In this document: in pieces, positions 1-9,354 of the stretch | How the letters are laid out: every line of letters starts with the position of its first letter | Numbering within the stretch: position 1 is the stretch's first letter | DNA from: an uncultured Clostridia bacterium | GTDB lineage: Bacteria > Bacillota > Clostridia > Christensenellales > UBA1242 | Direction of reading: 5' to 3' | DNA: 64,000 nt | Assembly (NCBI GenBank): GCA_934777435.1 | Contig: CAKVNK010000002.1 | Span: 337,928 to 401,927 of the forward strand | The notes under the pieces: generated by a model | Told to the model about the DNA's origin: nothing | Database searches by the model: none | What the model saw: only the letters and a program-made list of their open reading frames with translations | Position numbers and translations under genes: made by a program

Positions 1-1020
1 GCAGAAACACAACTTAAAATCTTCTTAAACAGCAGTGCAACTGAAATGGACGCCTTTGATATTACATTAACAGGCAACCAAACAATCACAGCAAAAGGCA
101 GTTTGTGGCTTTCACAAATCTTCCAAACTGGTGGTTATGCAACTGACTATAACATTGCTGGTATAACAAACGGTTCTGCAGATGCAAGTTGGTTTAACAA
201 TGCAACTAGTGTAGATCGCAACAGCACCAAAATTTACGAATTCACCATTGATGAAGAAACTTATAGCGTTTATAAAGTTGTGGCATCTGGTGATAGTGTT
301 GGTGGTGGTATCTACGCTGTAAGTGCAACATTTAATTACTTGGTTGGTAAATCTACAAGCATATATGGTGTTGACTACCTTTCAAGGGGCGAAAGCAACT
401 GCTTCCGTGTTCAATATAAAGAAGGTCAAAATTCAATAATTAACCTTTCAAGTGCCGTTAAACATTACCACAATGACACTGCTACTGGTGCTTTGGTGGC
501 AGAAGTTGTGCCTAATGTGTCAATCACAGCAACTGACCGTAATATTGTGCATATTGAGAACATTGCAAATGTGCAAGTTTTGGAAGCAGACCTTATTGAA
601 GCAAAACAAAACAATAAAGACGCATCTTACATTTTGGCTAACTTGACATTGAGTCAAAATAATTTGGTTGCAGTTGTAAGATTTGATTTGCCAGAACTTA
701 CCTATGTTGTAAACTATGAACCTATAACAGAAGACAATGTAAGCAGTGTTAAGTTTGCACTTTCAACAGTTGAATCTAACATCGCAAATTGTCGTAATGT
801 GTTGGCCTATGATGAAAGTAACAACACATATATCAGCCTAAACAGTGATAATCAAATTGTTATGAACACAGCAACTTTAACTGAATATAAGGCTTCAAAC
901 GCTGGGGCAACCTATATGAAAGTTAGTTACAGATTAACATACACAAAGATTGATGAAACAGGCACAGAAAATCAGGTTGAAATCAACTTTGCGATTAGAT
1001 GGAAATTGTCTGCTGATTAA
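1..1020 (+). CDS. Secreted/surface-type protein, C-terminal part
   Basis: The reading frame is open from base 1, so the gene starts upstream of the window; the ATG at 46 has no ribosome binding site and is probably internal. The visible 339 residues are rich in Thr, Asn, Ser, Ala and Val, contain almost no cysteine and have a beta-strand-like pattern typical of extracellular repeat proteins. No C-terminal membrane anchor or sorting signal is visible. The style resembles the giant surface protein at the other end of the window, but I see no specific shared domain. A strong terminator follows at 1106-1141. Function unknown. Confidence 0.7.
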   Translation, partial: AETQLKIFLNSSATEMDAFDITLTGNQTITAKGSLWLSQIFQTGGYATDYNIAGITNGSADASWFNNATSVDRNSTKIYEFTIDEETYSVYKVVASGDSVGGGIYAVSATFNYLVGKSTSIYGVDYLSRGESNCFRVQYKEGQNSIINLSSAVKHYHNDTATGALVAEVVPNVSITATDRNIVHIENIANVQVLEADLIEAKQNNKDASYILANLTLSQNNLVAVVRFDLPELTYVVNYEPITEDNVSSVKFALSTVESNIANCRNVLAYDESNNTYISLNSDNQIVMNTATLTEYKASNAGATYMKVSYRLTYTKIDETGTENQVEINFAIRWKLSAD

Positions 1021-1105
1021 TTAGTTCAAATGTTGGCAAAAGTCAATGCCAAACTGACTAATTTGTATAGGTTTGGTTTGAAAGTTTAATAATGCTAGAT
1101 AAAAC

Positions 1106-1141
1106 AAAAAGCGTGTGTAAAAAAAACATACACGCTTTTTT
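1106..1141 (+). terminator. Rho-independent terminator
   Basis: An 11-bp stem (AAAAAGCGTGT with ACACGCTTTTT) ends in a T run. It closes the surface-protein transcript. Confidence 0.9.
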
Positions 1142-1239
1142 GTGTGTGCGTAGAGTGGTTGTGTGGCATTAAACACGTTTAATGGGTTTTAAAATTTGCA
1201 AAATATAAAATTACTATACTAATTATTTGGCATATTTTC

Positions 1240-1268
1240 TTGACAAAGATTTTTTGCACGATTAAAAT
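1240..1268 (+). promoter_or_regulatory. Housekeeping promoter of the small ORF-sepF operon
   Basis: TTGACA (1240-1245), 17-bp spacer, TAAAAT (1263-1268). The predicted start of transcription near 1275 lies just before the AAGGAG at 1277. This rules out the longer reading frame that would begin at 1240. Confidence 0.8.
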
Positions 1269-1287
1269 ACTATTTAAGGAGAATTGT

Positions 1288-1524
1288 ATGTCAAACCAAG
1301 AAGAATTTGAAAATAAGTGTATGGACATTATTGAAGTTATTGTTTCAATAAGTGTTAAACAAGATAGGCAAGGTGCAATAGCAGTTGCAAAAAAGATGCT
1401 TGATGCAGCAAGCAAAAAAACAACAAATAAAGAAGTTATTGCAATTTACGAACGTGTTGTGCATGAATTTGAAATTGCCACAGATGATGAATATAATATG
1501 TTAAGAAAGCAAATCTTTGGCTAA
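1288..1524 (+). CDS. Small helical protein of unknown function, upstream of sepF
   Basis: 78 residues, soluble, mostly alpha-helical by composition, with no membrane segment and no recognised motif. The start is the ATG at 1288, 6 bases after AAGGAG; the frame extends upstream to 1240, but that lies before the predicted transcription start. The gene ends 10 bases before the sepF ATG, and the sepF ribosome binding site overlaps its stop codon, so the two are probably translationally coupled. Genes next to sepF are often involved in division or envelope growth, but nothing in this sequence shows such a role. Confidence 0.75.
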   Translation: MSNQEEFENKCMDIIEVIVSISVKQDRQGAIAVAKKMLDAASKKTTNKEVIAIYERVVHEFEIATDDEYNMLRKQIFG

Positions 1525-1534
1525 AGGGTTGCGT

Positions 1535-1975
1535 ATGGGTTTTTTTAATTGGATAATGAACGGCCTTGGTTTTGAAGGCGAAAATAAAAAGAAAAAGAAG
1601 TCAACAGAAGTGGCAACAGAAGATAAGTATGCCAACTTTAATTTGCATGAACGTGTTAAGGGTGAAACCAACACGGCAGAAAGTTTTACAACAACCAGTT
1701 TTAACAATTTTGGCATACAAAGTGAAAGCAACATAATTTTGGTTGAGCCAAAATCGCACAAAGAGATTCAACAGGTTGTGGACTATTTAAAACAAGGGCA
1801 AACCATTGCTGTTAACTTGGAAGGTATTGCACAAGCGGATAGTGAACGTATTTTGGACTTTTTGTCTGGTGCATTGTATGGCTTGGACGGTAGCATACAC
1901 CGTTGGCATGGCGATTTGTTTATTTTAACACCAAATGGGCATAAAATTTTACGTCCAGATAGTGAACAAGGCTAA
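1535..1975 (+). CDS. sepF: Cell division protein SepF
   Basis: 146 residues. SepF anchors FtsZ filaments to the membrane and shapes the septum in Gram-positive bacteria. The N-terminus (MGFFNWIMNGLGF) is the typical amphipathic membrane-binding helix, followed by a Lys-rich linker (about residues 19-25) and the compact C-terminal domain (about 60-146) with the family pattern of VDYLKQGQTIAVNL and RILDFLSGALYGLDGS. Length is usual for the family. The ATG at 1535 is preferred over the TTG at 1517 because AAAGGG sits 7 bases upstream and the family starts at this Met. It is cotranscribed with the small ORF from the promoter at 1240. Confidence 0.93.
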   Translation: MGFFNWIMNGLGFEGENKKKKKSTEVATEDKYANFNLHERVKGETNTAESFTTTSFNNFGIQSESNIILVEPKSHKEIQQVVDYLKQGQTIAVNLEGIAQADSERILDFLSGALYGLDGSIHRWHGDLFILTPNGHKILRPDSEQG

Positions 1976-2008
1976 CCATTTATGGGTTGAGCCGATTAAA
2001 AGGCAGAT

Positions 2009-2506
2009 ATGAAAAAATTTATTGTAAGTTTGGTTACAATTATATGTGTTTTGGTGGCGGACCTTGTCACCAAACATTTTTTATCTGCTGTGGACTATTA
2101 TAACCTTATTCCAGGTGTTATTTCCATTGCAACAAACCATGGCAACACTGGGGCAGCATTTGGTATGTTTGAAGGCAAAACGCTTGCGTTGATTATTGTT
2201 ACAATCATTATGTTGATAGCATTGTTTATTTACAATCATTATGTAAAAAACAAAACGATATTTTATTGTCTATCTTTCAGTTTTGTTGTTGGTGGGGCAG
2301 TTGGCAATTTGATTGACCGCTGTGTTTTGGGTCACGTGCGTGATTTCCTTTACTTTGATTTTTGGCCTTCATTTCCTATCTTTAACATTGCAGATAGTTT
2401 TTTGTGTATTGGTTGTGCTATGCTTGCAATCTTTATTTTATTTTTGCAAAACAAACAAGAAAAATCAAAAGATAAAAAGCCTGAAAAAGACGCTGAAAAT
2501 AAATAA
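2009..2506 (+). CDS. lspA: Lipoprotein signal peptidase (signal peptidase II)
   Basis: 165 residues with four hydrophobic segments. It cleaves the signal peptide of prolipoproteins after lipid attachment, in the cytoplasmic membrane. The family motifs are present: NHGNTGAAFG (conserved Asn and AAFG), GNLIDR with catalytic Asp103, and FNIADS with catalytic Asp129. The C-terminal tail is Lys/Glu-rich. The start at ATG 2009 has only a weak upstream purine stretch. It lies 33 bases after sepF and is probably in the same transcript. In many Bacillota lspA is followed by an RluD-type pseudouridine synthase, as here. Confidence 0.95.
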   Translation: MKKFIVSLVTIICVLVADLVTKHFLSAVDYYNLIPGVISIATNHGNTGAAFGMFEGKTLALIIVTIIMLIALFIYNHYVKNKTIFYCLSFSFVVGGAVGNLIDRCVLGHVRDFLYFDFWPSFPIFNIADSFLCIGCAMLAIFILFLQNKQEKSKDKKPEKDAENK

Positions 2507-2715
2507 TTAAACCGATTTATAAATTAATTAAGTCTATTATGTCTATCATAAAGCGTGCGGTTAAAAGATTTTAAACCTATAAAAAATTGTAACATTGCAA
2601 ATATTTATTTGCAAAAATAAAAATGGACATATGGAATATGCCAGAGATAATTGAAGATATAAAAAATAGACTTATAAAAATGTTTATTAGATAAAATTTG
2701 AAAATTATAGATAAA
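2507..2715. other. Gap between lspA and the pseudouridine synthase gene
   Basis: 209 bases, A+T-rich. I see no convincing gene, terminator or consensus promoter here. Confidence 0.4.
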
Positions 2716-3612
2716 ATGAAAACAATAGTGTGTGAACAAAACAATATCCGTTTAGACGTGTTTTTGGCTGAAAACACAACTTTTTCACGCAGTTATGTTA
2801 AAACTTTAAACGAAAAGGGGCAAATTAAAGTTAATGGCTACTCTGTTAAAGCAGGCTATATTTTAAAGGCTGGCGACAAGGTTGAATATGCTGAACTTGA
2901 ACCTGAAAAAATTTCAGCAGAAGCAGAAGATATACCACTTAACATTGTGTATGAAGATGACGATTTGTTGGTGATAAACAAACAAGTTGGCTTGGTTGTG
3001 CACCCTTGCAATACTACAAAATCACACACATTGGTTAATGCTTTAATGTTTCACATTAAAAATTTAAGCACAATCAATGGTGTTTTACGCCCTGGCATTG
3101 TGCATAGGTTGGATAAAGACACTGGCGGGCTTATGATTGTGGCAAAAAATGATAACGCCCACAAAATTTTAAGTTCACAACTTAAAGATAAAACCCTTAA
3201 CAGAGAATATAAAGCCTTGATAAAAGGCCGTATAAAACAAGATTTTGAAGTGGAAGGCTATTTGGGGCGTAACCCTAAAAACCGTGAACAAATGGCACTG
3301 GTTGGCGAACAAAATGGTAAATACAGCAAAACAATTTTCACCATTGACAAAGTTTTTGGCCACTACACACTGCTAAATTGTAAACTGACAACAGGACGTA
3401 CACATCAAATTAGGGCTCACTTAAAAAGCATCAATCACCCAATAGTGGGGGATGTGCTCTATGGTGGGCAAGATAAGGCAATCAAAACAAATGGTCAACT
3501 TTTGTTTGCGTATAAAATAAATTTTGTGCACCCAACAACAAACAAAACAATGAGTTTTGAAGTTGAGTTGCCAGACTATTTTAAAGCAGTGCTTAAACAA
3601 ATTGGTGGCTAG
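2716..3612 (+). CDS. rluD: RluA/RluD-family 23S rRNA pseudouridine synthase
   Basis: 298 residues. It isomerises uridines to pseudouridine in rRNA. An N-terminal S4 RNA-binding domain (about residues 1-60) is followed by the catalytic domain with HRLDKDTGGLMIVAK, whose catalytic Asp is residue 133, and the later GRTHQIRAHL motif. The ATG at 2716 was chosen over the upstream TTG at 2698 because the S4 domain starts here in relatives; no clear ribosome binding site is visible for either. The exact target uridine cannot be read from the sequence, so the symbol denotes the family. Confidence 0.88.
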   Translation: MKTIVCEQNNIRLDVFLAENTTFSRSYVKTLNEKGQIKVNGYSVKAGYILKAGDKVEYAELEPEKISAEAEDIPLNIVYEDDDLLVINKQVGLVVHPCNTTKSHTLVNALMFHIKNLSTINGVLRPGIVHRLDKDTGGLMIVAKNDNAHKILSSQLKDKTLNREYKALIKGRIKQDFEVEGYLGRNPKNREQMALVGEQNGKYSKTIFTIDKVFGHYTLLNCKLTTGRTHQIRAHLKSINHPIVGDVLYGGQDKAIKTNGQLLFAYKINFVHPTTNKTMSFEVELPDYFKAVLKQIGG

Positions 3613-3767
3613 CCTAAAACAATCGATAATCACTAGGCATAACAAACTTTGAAAAACTTTAAAAGTGTTAAGCAAACCATTGCAACAAGTTTTAAACAAG
3701 CCTAGTTAAATCTGCGTGCTTGGACAATCATTTTGGCTTATACGACAAATTTTTATGTTTAAAAAGT

Positions 3768-3796
3768 TTGGCTAGACACATATTTTGTGGTATAAT
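3768..3796 (+). promoter_or_regulatory. Promoter of the two-gene membrane protein operon
   Basis: TTGGCT (3768-3773), 17-bp spacer, consensus TATAAT (3791-3796). The gene start (TTG 3838) follows after a leader of about 35 bases. Confidence 0.7.
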
Positions 3797-3837
3797 AAAT
3801 GCGAAGAAAAATCTTCACTTAAAAGGAGACAATAACA

Positions 3838-4128
3838 TTGAACGGAAAACAAGTTGTTAATTTTATGGCTTACATTTCAGTTGCACTTATTGCAGTTGTG
3901 CTTATTGTAGGTAAATTGTTGGGCTGGTTGGTTAATGAAAATGTGTTAAATTTGCTTAACACCATTGCACAAATCATTGCCTATATTATCACAGCAGTTT
4001 ACGCATTTTGTTTTGCAAAAAGCAAACGTAACGTGGGCTGGATGATTGCTTATATTATTTTTGTTGTGCTTATTATTGTGTTTGTTGGGCTTAACATTGC
4101 AGGCATTGTAAAGGCGTTCCAAGCATAA
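3838..4128 (+). CDS. Small three-helix membrane protein, unknown function
   Basis: 96 residues with three hydrophobic helices (about residues 10-32, 37-58 and 69-93) and a short basic loop containing KSKRN. The start is an unusual TTG at 3838, supported by AAAGGAG at 3821-3827. The stop overlaps the start of the next gene (TAATG), so the two are translationally coupled. I do not recognise the family. Confidence 0.8.
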   Translation: MNGKQVVNFMAYISVALIAVVLIVGKLLGWLVNENVLNLLNTIAQIIAYIITAVYAFCFAKSKRNVGWMIAYIIFVVLIIVFVGLNIAGIVKAFQA

Positions 4129-4466
4129 TGAAAAAAATTGATTTAAAATTGCTTGGCATATTTGTTAGCCTTGCAATTAGCATTGTTTTGTTGATATGTA
4201 GCAAGTGGGCAAAGGTTTGCATTTTGCTTGCTTGTATTTTTATGGCAATCAGCATTGTACTTTTGGCAATATTTAGGCAATCACAATGGCAAAAAACCCT
4301 TATTGCAACCGAACAGGATATGCAAGAAAATGAAATTGATGATGAAGAATATGCCGAAGTGGAAAAATTGAAAAAGAAACTTGGTCGTAAACAAATTCGC
4401 ATGCAATTTGTGCTTTATATTTGTGCGTTTTTGATTGTTTTGGCTGGTGTGTTTTCAATTTTATAA
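4128..4466 (+). CDS. Small membrane protein with charged middle, unknown function
   Basis: 112 residues. Two hydrophobic helices at the N-terminus (about 5-22 and 25-43), a strongly charged, probably coiled-coil cytoplasmic stretch (about 50-85, rich in Glu and Lys), and a third helix at the C-terminus. It begins within the stop codon of the preceding membrane protein (TAATG) and has no independent ribosome binding site. The pair may form a membrane complex, but that is only inferred from coupling. Confidence 0.8.
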   Translation: MKKIDLKLLGIFVSLAISIVLLICSKWAKVCILLACIFMAISIVLLAIFRQSQWQKTLIATEQDMQENEIDDEEYAEVEKLKKKLGRKQIRMQFVLYICAFLIVLAGVFSIL

Positions 4467-4602
4467 CAAGTGCTGGGCTAAATGCCTATTAATGGAATAA
4501 ATCAAATAAGCAAAAGTTTATAATACTATTTAAGTAAATGATATATGAATTTTACAAGCATCAAAAACAAAAAATGTTTAGTGTAAAATGCTTGCAAATT
4601 GA

Positions 4603-4631
4603 TTTACAAACTTAAAAGAGTGTGCTACAAT
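4603..4631 (+). promoter_or_regulatory. tig promoter
   Basis: TTTACA (4603-4608), 17-bp spacer, TACAAT (4626-4631). The tig ATG follows at 4677. Confidence 0.75.
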
Positions 4632-4676
4632 GTGGCAGAAATTTTTAAATTAGCCTTATGGCTGTAAGGAGAAAAA

Positions 4677-5960
4677 ATGAAATACGAATTAGAGAAAAAA
4701 GAGAATGGATTGTATGTCGCCAATGTTAACTTGACAGCATCAGAGTGGGACAACGCCCTTAACAACGCTTATGAAAAAAATAAAGGTAAATACAGTGTGC
4801 CTGGTTTTAGAAAGGGTCATGCTCCACGTAACATTATTGAAAAGAATTATGGTGTTGGCGTGTTTTTAAACGAAGCATTGGACGAAGTTTATTACACAAC
4901 TTATACAACAATTTTGCGTGAACATGAAGATGTACGCCCAGTTGAAGCACCAGCATTGGATATTCAAAAATTGGACGAAAATGGTTTGGAATTCACCCTT
5001 AAAATCAGTTGTGTGCCAGATTTTGAATTAGCACAATACAAAGGTTTGACATTTACAAAACAAAAAGTTGAAGTAACAGAAGACCAAATTAAAGAAGAAA
5101 TTGAACACGAATTATTGCGTGCTTCACGTTTGGTTGAAACAAACAAACCAGTTAAAAATGACGATTTTGTAACTCTGGACTTTGATGGTTATATTGACGG
5201 CAAGGCTTTTGATGGTGGTAAAGCAGAAAACTACCAACTTAAAATTGGTTCTCACACATTTATTGACACTTTTGAAGACCAACTTGTCGGTTTAAACATT
5301 GGTGACAAAAAAGATGTTGTTGTAACTTTCCCAGCAGACTATCATGTTGCAGAATTGGCAGGCAAACCAGCCACATTTAAGGTTGAAATTAAAAATGTGC
5401 GTGAACGTATTATGCCAGAACTTAATGAAGAATTTGTTTCAAACAGCACAGAATTTGAAACTGTTGATGAATTTAAAGCAAGCATTAAGGATAGACTTGT
5501 AAAACAAGCAGAACAACACGCTGACATTGAACTTGACAATGATATGTTAGATAAAATCATTGATGATACAAACGTAACTGTTCCTGATGTTTTGGCAGAA
5601 GACGAAACAAAACGTCAAATTCAAAATATGGAAGCACAAATGCGTTATCAAGGCATTGATTTAGAAGCATATGCAAAATACATTGGCAAAACTGTTGATG
5701 AACTTAAAGCAGAAATCAAAGTTCAAGCAACACGTAATGTTAAAGCAAGATTAGTGCTTGAAAAACTTATCAAAACCGAAAACCTTGACGTAACAGAAAA
5801 GGATATCGACAATAAACTTGAAGAAATGGCAAAAAATGTTGGTAAAACTGTGGAAGAATACAAAAAACAAGTTAATGATTCTATGGTAAACCAAATTGCA
5901 AACGATTTGCTTATGAAGAAAATTGTTGATTTCTTGCACGCAAACAACGAAATCAAATAA
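4677..5960 (+). CDS. tig: Trigger factor (ribosome-associated chaperone and prolyl isomerase)
   Basis: 427 residues, the usual family length. It binds at the ribosome exit tunnel and helps nascent chains fold. The N-terminal ribosome-binding domain holds the signature GFRKGHAPRNIIEKNYG (residues about 42-58). A FKBP-type prolyl isomerase domain follows (about 150-245, with VTLDFDGYIDGKAFDGG), then the helical C-terminal chaperone arms. ATG 4677 lies 6 bases after AAGGAG. It is followed by clpP and clpX, the classic tig-clpP-clpX arrangement linking folding and proteolysis. Confidence 0.97.
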   Translation: MKYELEKKENGLYVANVNLTASEWDNALNNAYEKNKGKYSVPGFRKGHAPRNIIEKNYGVGVFLNEALDEVYYTTYTTILREHEDVRPVEAPALDIQKLDENGLEFTLKISCVPDFELAQYKGLTFTKQKVEVTEDQIKEEIEHELLRASRLVETNKPVKNDDFVTLDFDGYIDGKAFDGGKAENYQLKIGSHTFIDTFEDQLVGLNIGDKKDVVVTFPADYHVAELAGKPATFKVEIKNVRERIMPELNEEFVSNSTEFETVDEFKASIKDRLVKQAEQHADIELDNDMLDKIIDDTNVTVPDVLAEDETKRQIQNMEAQMRYQGIDLEAYAKYIGKTVDELKAEIKVQATRNVKARLVLEKLIKTENLDVTEKDIDNKLEEMAKNVGKTVEEYKKQVNDSMVNQIANDLLMKKIVDFLHANNEIK

Positions 5961-6041
5961 TTTAACCAAACTTTAAACTTTTAACAAAAGTTAAACCACC
6001 TAAAAGTTAGAATTTTAGCATTTTCCAAAAGGAGAGTATTG

Positions 6042-6620
6042 ATGTTAATTCCTATGGTTATTGACCAAGTTGGTAGCAACGAACGTAGTTATGATATTTA
6101 CAGCCGTTTGTTGGAAGACAGAATTGTGTTCCTTTCAGGCGAAATTAACGACCAAATGGCTAACACTGTTGTTGCTCAACTGATTTACCTTGAAGGTAAA
6201 AACCCAGATAAAGATATATTTATGTATATCAACAGCCCAGGTGGTAGTGTAACCGCTGGTATGGCAATTTATGATACAATGCAATATATTAAATGCGATG
6301 TGTCTACAATTTGTATCGGTATGGCAGCAAGCATGGCTGCGGTGATTTTGTCAAGCGGTGCAAAGGGTAAACGTATTTGCTTGCCACACAGTGAAGTGAT
6401 GATTCATCAACCACTTGGCGGGACACAAGGTCAAGCAAGTGATATTTTGCTTCACGCTAAACATATTGAAAAAACACGTGAAACATTAAACAAAATCCTT
6501 GCTGAAAACACTGGCAAAGAAATGGACACCATTTCCAAAGATACTGACAGGGATAATTTCCTTGATGCAAAACAAGCAGTTAAATATGGTTTGGTGGATA
6601 AAATTTTTAACAAACGTTAA
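6042..6620 (+). CDS. clpP: ATP-dependent Clp protease proteolytic subunit
   Basis: 192 residues, full length. It forms the tetradecameric serine-protease chamber fed by ClpX. The catalytic triad is complete: Ser97 (GMAASMAA), His122 (VMIHQP) and Asp171. The ATG at 6042 is chosen, 7 bases after AAAAGGAG; an adjoining in-frame TTG at 6039 is less likely. A terminator follows immediately (6622-6653), so clpX is reached by readthrough or by its own promoter. Confidence 0.97.
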   Translation: MLIPMVIDQVGSNERSYDIYSRLLEDRIVFLSGEINDQMANTVVAQLIYLEGKNPDKDIFMYINSPGGSVTAGMAIYDTMQYIKCDVSTICIGMAASMAAVILSSGAKGKRICLPHSEVMIHQPLGGTQGQASDILLHAKHIEKTRETLNKILAENTGKEMDTISKDTDRDNFLDAKQAVKYGLVDKIFNKR

Positions 6621-6621
6621 A

Positions 6622-6653
6622 AAAAGTGCAGGCACCAAACACCTGCATTTTTG
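6622..6653 (+). terminator. Terminator between clpP and clpX
   Basis: The stem AAAAAGTGCAGG pairs with CCTGCATTTTT. It separates tig-clpP from clpX. Confidence 0.85.
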
Positions 6654-6806
6654 TTGTGTTTAACAGCAAGCACACAAAATATTAAAACAAAACAAAGGTA
6701 TGCTTTAAAGGTATATTTAATTTGTTTTAACCTAATATATTATTGTAAACTATATTGCATTTGGGTTGGCTTAACTGTTAAACCAAAAGCACAAAAGGGG
6801 ATAAAT

Positions 6807-8081
6807 TTGAGAGAAATTGAAACAATATGTTCATTTTGCGGACGTCCTGCACGTGAATTGACCGATATTATCAGCAACCCAGAAGGCGATTGCTTTATTT
6901 GTAAAGATTGTCTAAACATTTGCCGAGATTTGATGGACTACACCCACAAAACAAAGCAAGCAGAACAAAACCAATTTATTGAATTGCCAAAGCCACAAGA
7001 AATCAAACAAAAGTTGGACGATTTTATTATCGGGCAAGACGAAGTTAAAAAGATTTTGGCAGTGTCTGTTTATAATCATTATAAACGCATAAATTATAAC
7101 CTTGTAAAGCATGATAACAACCAAGATGAAATTGAACTTGAAAAAAGCAATGTGCTTTTGGTTGGACCTAGCGGAAGTGGTAAAACTTTGCTTGCAAAAA
7201 CACTTGCAAAAACACTTAAAGTTCCGTTTGCAAGCAGTGATGCAACCGCATTAACTGAAGCCGGTTATGTTGGTGATGACGTTGAAAATATTTTGTTAAA
7301 ACTGATTCAAAATGCGGATTACGATATTGAAAAAGCACAACGTGGCATTATCTATATTGACGAAATTGATAAAATTGCGCGTAAAACACAAAATGTTTCA
7401 ATCACACGTGACGTAAGTGGCGAAGGTGTGCAACAAGCCTTGCTTAAAATTTTAGAAGGCACAGTTGCAAGCGTCCCACCACAGGGCGGACGTAAACACC
7501 CACAACAAGAAAATATCAAAATTGACACAACAAATATCTTGTTTATTTGTGGTGGGGCATTTGTTGGTTTGGATAAAATTATTGCAGAACGCAAAGGTGC
7601 AAGCCAACTTGGTTTTGGTATGGATGTTAAATCAAAAGCGGAAAGCGAAAGCAACAACAAATTTGAAGATATACAGCCACAAGACCTTATTAAATTCGGT
7701 ATGATACCAGAATTTGTTGGTCGTTTGCCTATTGTTGCTACTTTGGATAGTTTAGACGAAACCGCTTTGGAACGTATTTTGGTTGAACCTAAAAATGCAA
7801 TCACAAAACAATATGTTCAAATGTTTAAAATGGACGGCATAGATTTGCAATTTGACCCAAAAGCAATCAAAGCAGTTGCGCGCCGTGCCATTGAACTTAA
7901 AACTGGTGCACGTGGACTTCGCACAATTTTGGAAGAACGTATGCTTGATGTAATGTACAGCGTACATTTTGAAGAAAATATAAAGAAAATTGTAGTAACA
8001 GAAGACTTTATATTGAAGAAAGGTCAGCCAGAGATAGTGCAAGAAAAAGCCAAAATGAAGCCACACAAAAAGACAGCGTAA
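6807..8081 (+). CDS. clpX: ATP-dependent Clp protease ATP-binding subunit ClpX
   Basis: 424 residues. An AAA+ unfoldase that feeds tagged substrates to ClpP. The N-terminal C4 zinc-binding domain (CSFC at residues 8-11, CFICKDC further on) marks ClpX. Walker A is GPSGSGKT and Walker B is IIYIDEID; the ClpP-docking loop carries LGFG in place of the usual IGF. The start is taken as TTG 6807, which has AAAAGGGG at 6793-6800 and opens directly into the zinc domain. The frame runs upstream to 6651, but that 52-residue extension is hydrophobic, unlike any ClpX. The stop codon lies inside the terminator hairpin at 8067-8096. Confidence 0.95.
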   Translation: MREIETICSFCGRPARELTDIISNPEGDCFICKDCLNICRDLMDYTHKTKQAEQNQFIELPKPQEIKQKLDDFIIGQDEVKKILAVSVYNHYKRINYNLVKHDNNQDEIELEKSNVLLVGPSGSGKTLLAKTLAKTLKVPFASSDATALTEAGYVGDDVENILLKLIQNADYDIEKAQRGIIYIDEIDKIARKTQNVSITRDVSGEGVQQALLKILEGTVASVPPQGGRKHPQQENIKIDTTNILFICGGAFVGLDKIIAERKGASQLGFGMDVKSKAESESNNKFEDIQPQDLIKFGMIPEFVGRLPIVATLDSLDETALERILVEPKNAITKQYVQMFKMDGIDLQFDPKAIKAVARRAIELKTGARGLRTILEERMLDVMYSVHFEENIKKIVVTEDFILKKGQPEIVQEKAKMKPHKKTA

Positions 8082-8096
8082 GTGCTGTCTTTTTTT
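8067..8096 (+). terminator. clpX terminator overlapping its stop codon
   Basis: The AAAGACAGC/GCTGTCTTT stem with a following T run includes the TAA of clpX. Confidence 0.9.
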
Positions 8097-8156
8097 CTTT
8101 ATATTTAATCAAACATTTTGCTTTCAACTTGCTTTGTAAAATGAAAATTGGTTGTG

Positions 8157-9155
8157 TTAAATTTGTGTTGTTGAAGGGGTTTTTATAAATTCTTCTAAAT
8201 TGTCAAGTTTGGCAACTTTATCAATCAATTCAAGATTTAAATAATACCTTTCTTTATCTGTTAGAGTTTCTGCTTTATGTTTGCTATAAAATTTTGCTTT
8301 CAAACTAGTTAGAAATTCAAATCTTTTATGTTCATCAACTTTCATTTGTGCTAAACGTGGCACAAGATTGCCTTGCAAATAGGTGTATCCTAAACTATTT
8401 AAATAATCAACTAAACTTAAATTGTGTAATATTGAGATTTTAAGCAGGCGGTAATACAGTCCTTTTTGATTAACCAAAGAAGAATCAATATTTTTGCTTG
8501 GATATAATTGCTCCAATTCTGCCACAGTTTTGGCTTCATCAATTTGCTTGTAGCCTTGTTTTTGCATACGGCTGTTGGTAAAACCTAAAATATCAATAAT
8601 TTCAATCATAGATAAAGCAGGGTAGCGATAACGTTTTAAATGTCTAAGCATTTCATAAAGGTCAGTGTTATCACGTCTTATACCTGTTATATCACCACTA
8701 GGATAAGCCATACGCAAGCGTTCAACCAATGCGTTTTCATAGTCTAAATTGATGTTTGCTTCTTTTAACCTATATCCAGTTGTGACAACCAAAAAGTCGT
8801 ATAAACAACTGTGATGTTTTGTTGACAAAGTTGCCAATTTACCATATGTTTCAGGTTTGCTTGCTTTAAAACTTGTGGTTTTATCAACATAATTGTTTTC
8901 GTCACTTAAATCTTGCAAGTCTGAAACGATTTCAAGATATGTTTGATAATCTGGGTCAAATTCAATACCACACATTTTATAAATATCGGCTGACGAATAT
9001 TCAACGCCATCACGCTTTGAAAGTTTTTCTTTTACGTGTTGTAAATAGTCGTAATATGCCAACTGCCTTTTAGGTTGGTAGATGTTGCCACCAGCATTGA
9101 TGTGGGTGTTTATTCTTTTTGTTAATTCTTCAATAGGGTTATCAATTTTTTTCAT
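8157..9155 (-). CDS. Unknown soluble protein with about 45-residue repeats
   Basis: 332 residues, charged, no signal peptide or membrane helix, no family recognised. It has internal repetition: a unit beginning AYPSGDI and running through MIEIIDILGF is followed by a similar unit beginning LYPSKNI and running through LVDYLNSLGY. Weaker versions of the closing pattern occur earlier (LYDFLVVTTGY, IYKMCGIEF). Repeats of this size ending in a Gly-aromatic pattern recall small helix-turn-helix modules, but I cannot name the fold. A consensus promoter ends exactly 6 bases before the ATG and there is no Shine-Dalgarno sequence, so the mRNA is predicted to be leaderless. Confidence 0.8.
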   Translation of the reverse strand: MKKIDNPIEELTKRINTHINAGGNIYQPKRQLAYYDYLQHVKEKLSKRDGVEYSSADIYKMCGIEFDPDYQTYLEIVSDLQDLSDENNYVDKTTSFKASKPETYGKLATLSTKHHSCLYDFLVVTTGYRLKEANINLDYENALVERLRMAYPSGDITGIRRDNTDLYEMLRHLKRYRYPALSMIEIIDILGFTNSRMQKQGYKQIDEAKTVAELEQLYPSKNIDSSLVNQKGLYYRLLKISILHNLSLVDYLNSLGYTYLQGNLVPRLAQMKVDEHKRFEFLTSLKAKFYSKHKAETLTDKERYYLNLELIDKVAKLDNLEEFIKTPSTTQI

Positions 9156-9161
9156 ATTTTT

Positions 9162-9190
9162 ATGATAAAACCTAAAAGATAATTTGTCAA
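9162..9190 (-). promoter_or_regulatory. Consensus promoter giving a leaderless transcript
   Basis: Read on the minus strand: TTGACA (9185-9190), 17-bp spacer, TATCAT (9162-9167), then 6 bases and the ATG at 9155. Transcription should start on or within a base of the start codon. Confidence 0.8.
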
Positions 9191-9316
9191 TATTAAATTA
9201 AAAAAAATTAATCAATCAGTTTTTAATAGAGTGGCTGTTTTGATAGTCAATGGTGGCACAATTATTTAAATTTGCACTTTTTAATATTGTTTTTAGTGCT
9301 TAAAGTTTTAAAATGT

Positions 9317-9345
9317 TTGCAACAAAATTTAAAATGCAGTATCAT
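9317..9345 (+). promoter_or_regulatory. Promoter with a very short or absent leader
   Basis: TTGCAA (9317-9322), 17-bp spacer, TATCAT (9340-9345). The ATG is at 9355, so the leader would be about 0-3 bases. There is no ribosome binding site. Confidence 0.55.
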
Positions 9346-9354
9346 TTTATTATT

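Noticed and set aside
6651..6806. Extended N-terminus of ClpX
   Set aside because: The extra 52 residues are hydrophobic and unlike ClpX, and the TTG at 6807 has a good ribosome binding site right before the zinc domain.
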